DNA from: Streptantibioticus rubrisoli
GTDB lineage: Bacteria > Actinomycetota > Actinomycetes > Streptomycetales > Streptomycetaceae
DNA: 64,000 nucleotides
Direction of reading: 5' to 3'
NCBI RefSeq assembly: GCF_024436055.1
Contig: NZ_JANFNH010000003.1
Span: 124,001-188,000 of the forward strand
Part shown: positions 58,613-64,000 of the stretch, piece after piece
Position numbering within the stretch: position 1 is the first letter of the stretch
Layout of the letters: the number at the start of each line of letters is the position of its first letter
The notes under the pieces: generated by a model
What the model was told of the DNA's origin: nothing
What the model saw: only the letters and a program-made list of their open reading frames with translations
The model's database searches: none
Made by a program: the position numbers and the translations under genes

Positions 58613-60844
58613 GTGCTGACCGGGTGGGTCCTCCGGTGCCCGCGGCGGGTTCTGGCGGCCGCGCTGCTGCTGGGCGCCGCGCTCGCGCTGTGCGCCAGCG
58701 GTGCCCAGAGCCGGTTGAGCAACGGCGGATACATCGCGGACGGCACCGAGGCGGTACGCGCCGAGAAGCTGCTGCGCACCCGGTTCGGCGCCGGAATCCC
58801 GGGCCTGGTGCTGTACGCCAGGTCGGCAACCGGGGCCACCGACCCGCCCGTCGAGTCCGCCGGGCGCACGCTGGCCGACCGGCTCGCCCGCGAACCGGGC
58901 GTGCGGCGCGTCTACACGTACTGGACCAGCGGACGGCAACCCCAACTGCTCAGCAGGGACGGGCATGCCGCACTGCTGCTGGCCGATCTGGACGGCGACG
59001 ACTCCGCCTGGGCGCACACCGCGGAACGCCTGGTTCCGCGATACACCGGTGCGCACGGGCCGTTGCGGGTCTCGGCCACCGGCCCCGCGTGGGTGATCGC
59101 GCAGGCCACCCGGCTCAGCCACGAGGAGCTGCTGCGGGCCGAGTTGCTCGGCGCGCCGCTGACCGTCCTGGTGCTGCTGTTCGCCTTCCGGTCGCTCACC
59201 GCCGCGCTGCTGCCCGCGACGGTCGGCACGCTGTCGGTGGCCGGGACGTTCGCGGTGCTGCGGCTGCTGACGGCGGTGCTGCCGGTGTCCGCGTTCGCCG
59301 CCAACATCACCACGGCGCTGGGGTTCGGACTCGCCGTGGACTACGGGCTGTTCGTGGTCACCCGGTACCGGGAGGAGCTCGGCGCGGGCCACGGAGTCGA
59401 GGCGGCCGTGCTGCGCACCATGCACGCCGTGGGCCGCGTCATCGCCTTCTCCGCCGCCACGGTCGCGGTCTGCCTTTCCGGGCTGTTCGTCTTCCCCCTG
59501 GGCTTCCTGCGCGCACTGGCCCTGGCGGGCATCACGGTGGTGCTGCTGGCCGCGCTGACCAGTGTGACGGTGCTGCCCGCCCTGCTGGCCGTGGTCGGGC
59601 ACCGCATCGACCGGTTCGATCCGCTGGCCCGGCTGCGCCGTACGGCCGGGCGCGGCGGCGAGCGCTGGCAGCGGATCGCCCGTGCGGTCACCGCCCGCCC
59701 GCTGCTCGCCGCCGTGGGCGCGACGGTGCTGCTGCTGGCGCTCGCGGCGCCGTTCGCGCACGTACGGTTCGGCGTCGCCGACGAACGCGTGCTGCCCGCC
59801 GACGTGGAGTCCCACGCGGTCGCCGCCCGCATCGAGCGGGAGTTCGACCTGCCGTGGACCAGGGCACTGGCGGTCGTGCTGCCGAACACCGACGTGGTGG
59901 AGCAGCAGGACGCCGTGGAGGAGTACGCCAGCCGCGTGTCCGCACTGCCCGGCGTCTCCCGCGTGCTGACCGGAACCGGAACCTACCGCGCCGGACACCG
60001 GGTGCTCGGCCCCACCACCGCCTCACTGCTGTACATCGCCGACGGCGCCACCTGGCTCGCGGTGGACGCCGACGGCTCACCGGCCGATGGCGAGCAACTC
60101 GTCCAGGAACTGCGGGCGTTGAGCGCACCAGGACCGCATCTGGTCTCCGGCCGCCCGGCCCGCGTACTGGACAACCGGAACGCGGTGCTGGACGTCCTGC
60201 CGACGGCCGCCACGATCATCGTCGGCTGTGTGCTGCTCCTGCTCATGCTGTTCACCGGCTCGGTGCTCATTCCGCTGAAGGCGGTGCTGGTGGGCGCGTT
60301 GAGCCTCGGCGCGAGCTTCGGCGCCATGGTGTACGTCTTCCAGGACGGCCGACTGCGCTGGCTGGTGGGCGACTTCACGGTCACCGGTGAACTGGACACC
60401 TCGCTACCGGTGTTGATGTTCGGCGCCGCGTTCGCGCTCTCCGTGGACTACGAGCTGTTCCTCATCTCCCGCATCCGCGAGGAGTACCGGGCCACCGGCG
60501 ACCACCGGGCGGCCATCGTCGGCGGTGTCGCCCGCACCGGCCGGCTGATCACCATCGCCGCCACACTGGTGGCCGTCGCGCTCGCGCCGCTCGCCACCTC
60601 CGGCATCACCCTGTTGAAGATCACCGGCTGCGGTCTGGCCCTCGCCGTGCTGGTGGACGCCACCGTGGTGCGCGGTGTGCTGGTCCCGGCCGTGATGCGG
60701 CTGGCCGGAGCCGCCAACTGGTGGGCGCCGGCCCCGCTGGCCCGACTGCACCGCCGCGTCGACCCGCACCGGGACCGCGCACCCGTGCCGCCACCCAGGT
60801 CAACGCGGCCCGTAAGGAGGCACGTTGAGCGCGACGCCACCTGA
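58613..60844 (+). CDS. MMPL family (RND-type) membrane transporter
   Basis: A 743-residue protein with twelve membrane segments in two halves. The conserved segments FGLAVDYGLFVVTRYREEL and FALSVDYELFLISRIREEYR are the paired MMPL motifs, each carrying the Asp-Tyr pair of the proton path. MMPL proteins export lipids, lipopeptides and polyketides in actinobacteria. The start GTG has only a weak site; no better in-frame start lies upstream. The gene overlaps the TTG start of the AlkB-like gene, so they are cotranscribed. Its position beside a PKS remnant suggests it once exported that product. Confidence 0.87.
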   Translation: MLTGWVLRCPRRVLAAALLLGAALALCASGAQSRLSNGGYIADGTEAVRAEKLLRTRFGAGIPGLVLYARSATGATDPPVESAGRTLADRLAREPGVRRVYTYWTSGRQPQLLSRDGHAALLLADLDGDDSAWAHTAERLVPRYTGAHGPLRVSATGPAWVIAQATRLSHEELLRAELLGAPLTVLVLLFAFRSLTAALLPATVGTLSVAGTFAVLRLLTAVLPVSAFAANITTALGFGLAVDYGLFVVTRYREELGAGHGVEAAVLRTMHAVGRVIAFSAATVAVCLSGLFVFPLGFLRALALAGITVVLLAALTSVTVLPALLAVVGHRIDRFDPLARLRRTAGRGGERWQRIARAVTARPLLAAVGATVLLLALAAPFAHVRFGVADERVLPADVESHAVAARIEREFDLPWTRALAVVLPNTDVVEQQDAVEEYASRVSALPGVSRVLTGTGTYRAGHRVLGPTTASLLYIADGATWLAVDADGSPADGEQLVQELRALSAPGPHLVSGRPARVLDNRNAVLDVLPTAATIIVGCVLLLLMLFTGSVLIPLKAVLVGALSLGASFGAMVYVFQDGRLRWLVGDFTVTGELDTSLPVLMFGAAFALSVDYELFLISRIREEYRATGDHRAAIVGGVARTGRLITIAATLVAVALAPLATSGITLLKITGCGLALAVLVDATVVRGVLVPAVMRLAGAANWWAPAPLARLHRRVDPHRDRAPVPPPRSTRPVRRHVERDAT

Positions 60845-62036
60845 GACCGCACCGCCGGTGCCATGGCGGGACACCAAGCGCCGCCTATGGCCACTGGGAC
60901 TTCTCACCACGTTCCTGCCCTTCCTCGGCGGCCTGGGCGCGGCCACCGGCCTCGGCGGTTACGGCTGGTGGGCGCCGCAGGCCGGTCTGCTGCTGGTACC
61001 GGTGCTCGACTGGCGGGTGGGCGCGGACCGCTGCGTCGGCCCACCGCGGGACCGGGCGGCGGAACTACAGCGCGACCCCTACTACCGCCGGTGCCTGTAG
61101 GCCTTCGTACCGCTGCAGTACCTGGCGCTGCTGTGGGCCTGCCAGCAGTGGTCCCGGCCCGGCCTGGGCCCGCTCGGCGGCCTGGGGCTGGCGCTGGACG
61201 TGGGCTGGGTCGGCGGGGTGGCGGCCAGCGTCGGCCATGAACTGGGGCACCGAGGTGGGGCGTTGGACCGCTGGACCGGCAAGGTGGCACTGGCGCAGAG
61301 CCTCTACGGGCACCACCACGTCCAGCACAACCGCGGTCACCACGCGATGGTCGCCACCCCGCAGGACCCGTCGAGCTCCCGGCTCGGCGAGGGCTTCTGG
61401 CGGTACCTGCCGCGGGTCGTCGTCGGCCGGGTGCGCGACGCGTGGGTGCTGGAGTCCCGGCGCCTCGCCCGGCACGGCCGACGCGCCTGGAGCGTGCGCA
61501 ACGAGGTGCTGGGCTGCTGGGCGCTGTCCGCGCTGTGTTACGGCTTGGCGGTGGCCGCCTTCGGGCCGCGGATCTGGTCGTACCTGCTGGTGCAGGCCGC
61601 GGTGGGGATCGTCGTCACGGAGACGGTCAGCTATCTGGAGCACTACGGACTGCCGCGGCGCGCGCGGCCCGACGGGCGCTTTGAGCCGCCCGCCCACCGG
61701 CACTGCTGGAACAGCAACACCCTGGTCAGCAACATCGTGCTGTTCAACATGCAACTGCACTCCGACCACCATGTGAGCCCGGCCCGTCACTACCAGACGC
61801 TGCGCCACCTGGACACCGCGCCGCAACTGCCCGCCGGGTACGCCGCGTTGATCCCGGTGGCCTGGTGTCCGCCGCTGTGGCGGCGGCTGATGGATCCCAG
61901 GGTGCTCGCCCACTACGGCGGCGACATCACCCTGGCCAACCGGGGGTTCACCGCGCCCTTGTCCCGTCCAGATAGCGCTGGGTGCCGCACTGCCTCAAGT
62001 GGCGCTCCGCGCCGCCGAGTCCACCGAAGTAGCTGA
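60825..62036 (+). pseudogene. AlkB-like alkane/fatty-acid monooxygenase gene with an in-frame amber codon
   Basis: TTG start 5 bases after a perfect AAGGAGG. Codon 92 is TAG (61098-61100), after which the same frame continues for 311 codons without interruption. The diiron His boxes all lie after the stop: HELGHRGG, HHHVQHNRGHH and LHSDHHVSPARHY, with hydrophobic segments before and between. The product would be a membrane hydroxylase. The amber probably replaced a sense codon (TAC, CAG or TGG are one change away). Either a fresh pseudogene or read-through. The 3' end overlaps the convergent permease gene by 89 bases, so the real C-terminus may be shorter. Confidence 0.85.
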
Positions 62037-63564
62037 TCAGCGCGACCGCCGCGACGGTGATCGAGTCGTACGGCGCCGCGATGACCCCGAGGCCGTGGAA
62101 GCTGCCCAGCTTCGACATCGCGGTCAGCGCCGCCAGATAGCCCACCAGCCACAGGCCGTGCAGCAGGTCCGGCCAGTCGAAGCCGTCCCGCCGGTGCTCC
62201 CAGGCGTGCCACGCGTACCCGATCGCGGTGGCCAGCGCCAGCGCCAGCAGCACGTAGTGCAGCCGGTCCCAGCCCGACCAGTAGAAGATCAACGCGGTGA
62301 CGGTGAAACTGGCCGGAGCGAGCACCGCCACCCCCGGCACCAGCCGCGCCATCCGCCGCCCGGAGCGGCGGAACGCCTGCGCCGAGACCAGGCTCATCGA
62401 GTAGCCGAGCAGGGTGAGGATGCTGGTGACCGCGATGATGTGCGGCCAGTCCCGCAGGAAGACCAGGAAGCACGCGCCCAGCACGAAGTTCACCGCCAGG
62501 GCGTTGCGCGGAATGCCCGACCTGGCGTGCACCGCGCCGATGCGCTGCGGCAGCAGCCCGTAGTACGGCAGCCCCATCGCGTACGCCGCGCGGCTGCCCT
62601 CGGCGGTGTAGACCAGCGCGGAACCGGCCGGGGAGGCCACGGCGTCCACGGACAGCAGCACCCACAGCCAGAACAGGTTGAGCGCCTGCGCCAGATACAG
62701 GTACGTCGACTGCGGGTTGATGCCCGCCGACCAGCCGTGCGCCAAAGTGGCATGCGGCACCGCGCCGAGGAAGGCCAGTTGCAGCCCCATGTACAGCACC
62801 AGCGACCCCAGCAGCGCGGTCGCCACCGCGCGCGGGATGTCGCGGCGCTCCCCGGTCGCCTCACCCGCGAAGTCCAGCGGCGCCTGGAAGCCGGTGAACG
62901 CGAACAGCGCCCCCGCCGTGGTGACCGCGGTCAGCGCCACCGGATAGCCGTTGGGGGCGATCCCGCCGTGCCCGGTGAGGTTGTGCCGGTCGAAGTGCGC
63001 GGCGATCAGCGCCAGCGCCGTCACCGTGGGCACCACGATCTTCCCGACGGTGATCAGCAGGTTGAACCGGGCGAACAGCCGTACCCCGAACCAGTTCAGC
63101 AGCACGAAGCCGCCCATCAGCCCGAGGCCGAGCAGATATCCCCAGACGGAAAGGTGCGATCCGGAGTACAGCCACGGCCAGTGCGGCCGAAGGTAGAGGA
63201 TCGCCGCGGACGCCTCACCCGGCGGATTGGTCGCGTACGCCAGCCAGATGCACCAGCTGGCGAACGTGCCCACCAGCCGGCCCGAACTGTGGAACGGCCA
63301 GCGCACCAGGCCGCCCGACATCGGGTACGACGCCCCCAACTCGACCAGCACCAACGCCATCGGCAACAGTGCCACACCCGCGATCACCCAGGTCAGCAGC
63401 GCGGCCGGACCGGCCTCCTGGGCCGCGTACATCGGCGTCAGCAGCCAACCGGACCCCAGGATGCCGCCGAGCGCGATACCGGTGAGATGCCAGAAGCCCA
63501 AGGCCCTGCGCAGACCGGGGTCACTCGCCGTGTTGCTGACGTCTCTGCTGGTCGTCGTCGCCAT
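61948..63564 (-). CDS. APC family amino acid permease
   Basis: A 538-residue membrane protein with about 13-14 hydrophobic segments. TGIALGGILGSGWLLTPMYA is the unwound first helix of the APC fold, and GFQAPLDFAGEATGERRDIP matches helix 6 and the following loop (usually G-F-E; here Gln). It imports amino acids with protons. ATG with GGGGGAG upstream. Its stop lies within the 3' end of the AlkB-like gene. Confidence 0.9.
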   Translation of the reverse strand: MATTTSRDVSNTASDPGLRRALGFWHLTGIALGGILGSGWLLTPMYAAQEAGPAALLTWVIAGVALLPMALVLVELGASYPMSGGLVRWPFHSSGRLVGTFASWCIWLAYATNPPGEASAAILYLRPHWPWLYSGSHLSVWGYLLGLGLMGGFVLLNWFGVRLFARFNLLITVGKIVVPTVTALALIAAHFDRHNLTGHGGIAPNGYPVALTAVTTAGALFAFTGFQAPLDFAGEATGERRDIPRAVATALLGSLVLYMGLQLAFLGAVPHATLAHGWSAGINPQSTYLYLAQALNLFWLWVLLSVDAVASPAGSALVYTAEGSRAAYAMGLPYYGLLPQRIGAVHARSGIPRNALAVNFVLGACFLVFLRDWPHIIAVTSILTLLGYSMSLVSAQAFRRSGRRMARLVPGVAVLAPASFTVTALIFYWSGWDRLHYVLLALALATAIGYAWHAWEHRRDGFDWPDLLHGLWLVGYLAALTAMSKLGSFHGLGVIAAPYDSITVAAVALISYFGGLGGAERHLRQCGTQRYLDGTRAR

Positions 63565-63741
63565 CGATCTCCCCCGTGAGCCAGTGGGCGGTGCTTGAGC
63601 CTTCGGCAAGGGTGACCACCGCTGTCCGCCCCGCTTACCGACGGAGCGTCAACCCCCTCCTTTCAGGTTCCCACTTCTTAGCACGGGCACCGTAAGTACG
63701 CTGGTTGTGTTCCGAACTTCACCGGACCTGCGGAGCCACCG

Positions 63742-64000
63742 TTGGACATCGCCATCACATGCGACGGCACGAACCCCGCGCAGGAACTGCGCCTGTTGCG
63801 CCAGTGGTTGCCCAAGGCCGACCCCGAACTCGCCCTCGACTTCGACAAACCGGAGACCTCCGCCGACCACCTCGGCGGCGAACTGGTGACCGAGGTGCTC
63901 ACCGGAATCAGCGCCACCGCCGACCTGATGGCACTGTGCGCGGCCGTGGCCGGATGGGTGCACAACCGCTTCGGGCGCAACGTCGACACCACCCCCCAGG
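63742..64000 (+). CDS. EACC1-like effector-associated protein (3' end outside window)
   Basis: A TTG start with CGGAG at proper spacing opens a frame that runs to the window edge (86 residues seen). DIAITCDGTNPAQELRLLRQ, then DHLGGELVTEVLTGISAT and LMALCAAVAGWVHNRFG match the layout of the short effector-associated constant component EACC1 described in actinobacterial conflict systems. In such loci the next gene usually encodes a caspase, trypsin-like or other effector with a variable sensor. That gene would start just to the right of this window. Confidence 0.7.
   Translation, partial: MDIAITCDGTNPAQELRLLRQWLPKADPELALDFDKPETSADHLGGELVTEVLTGISATADLMALCAAVAGWVHNRFGRNVDTTPQ

Noticed and set aside
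58588-60390. Plus-strand frame shifted by one relative to the MMPL gene, with a better-looking start at 58594
   Set aside because: Its translation is Arg/Ala/Gly-rich without membrane segments; the frame starting at 58613 gives a full MMPL protein.

Overview
The window is high-GC actinomycete DNA, most likely a streptomycete or a close relative such as Kitasatospora or Streptacidiphilus. The evidence is the codon bias towards G/C in third positions, GTG and TTG starts behind AAGGAGG-like sites, rare TTA (bldA-type) codons, a gamma-butyrolactone-receptor-like TetR protein, several P450/ferredoxin sets, a DUF5997 gene facing a LysR-like gene, and many secreted proteins. No rRNA, intact tRNA, IS element or CRISPR array was seen. 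The region looks like a chromosomal arm rich in accessory genes.

Layout. 1-5283: a tight plus-strand block (MaoC, SAM methyltransferase, PIG-L deacetylase, EamA exporter, PPC/DUF296, FAD/NAD(P) protein) that looks like the end of a small biosynthetic operon with three TTA codons. 5369-9305: a hypothetical membrane protein and a minus-strand operon of three exported proteins (S1-like protease, esterase, Tat-exported DUF4185). 9689-13669: an ImmA/IrrE peptidase with a MAB_1171c-like membrane protein, an overlapping amidase and a small secreted protein. 13857-18472: small regulators, DUF5997 and two MFS exporters. 18599-24821: a STAND/TPR protein with a degenerate P-loop, a CDP-glycerol-transferase-like protein carrying an 8x heptanucleotide repeat, an orphan ABC binding lipoprotein and a maltokinase-cap-like protein. 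24972-33000: a SulP transporter, then a translationally coupled pair of caspase-NACHT-WD40 protein and alpha/beta hydrolase. 33085-37361: a complete class I P450 operon divergent from a TetR gene with two near-identical operators. 37656-54485: a very large S8-like peptidase with a sedolisin-like catalytic region, PadR/acyl-CoA dehydrogenase, acyltransferase plus SGNH hydrolase, an orphan butyrolactone-receptor homologue, M14 carboxypeptidase, PucR, class II amidotransferase and L,D-transpeptidase. 54489-62036: ferredoxin/P450, an internally deleted PKS remnant, a secreted-protein gene split by an 8-bp duplication, an MMPL transporter and an AlkB-like monooxygenase gene with an in-frame amber codon; this reads as a decaying lipid or polyketide locus. 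61948-64000: an APC permease and the start of a gene encoding an EACC1-like effector-associated protein.

Most interesting: the caspase-NACHT-WD40 plus hydrolase pair (27763-33000 and 26918-27766) is a plausible two-gene immune or cell-death module. The EACC1-like gene at the right edge suggests a second conflict system just outside. Three separate length-changing repeats sit inside reading frames (22026, 34345, 58039); two of them have units that are not multiples of three and can switch reading frame.
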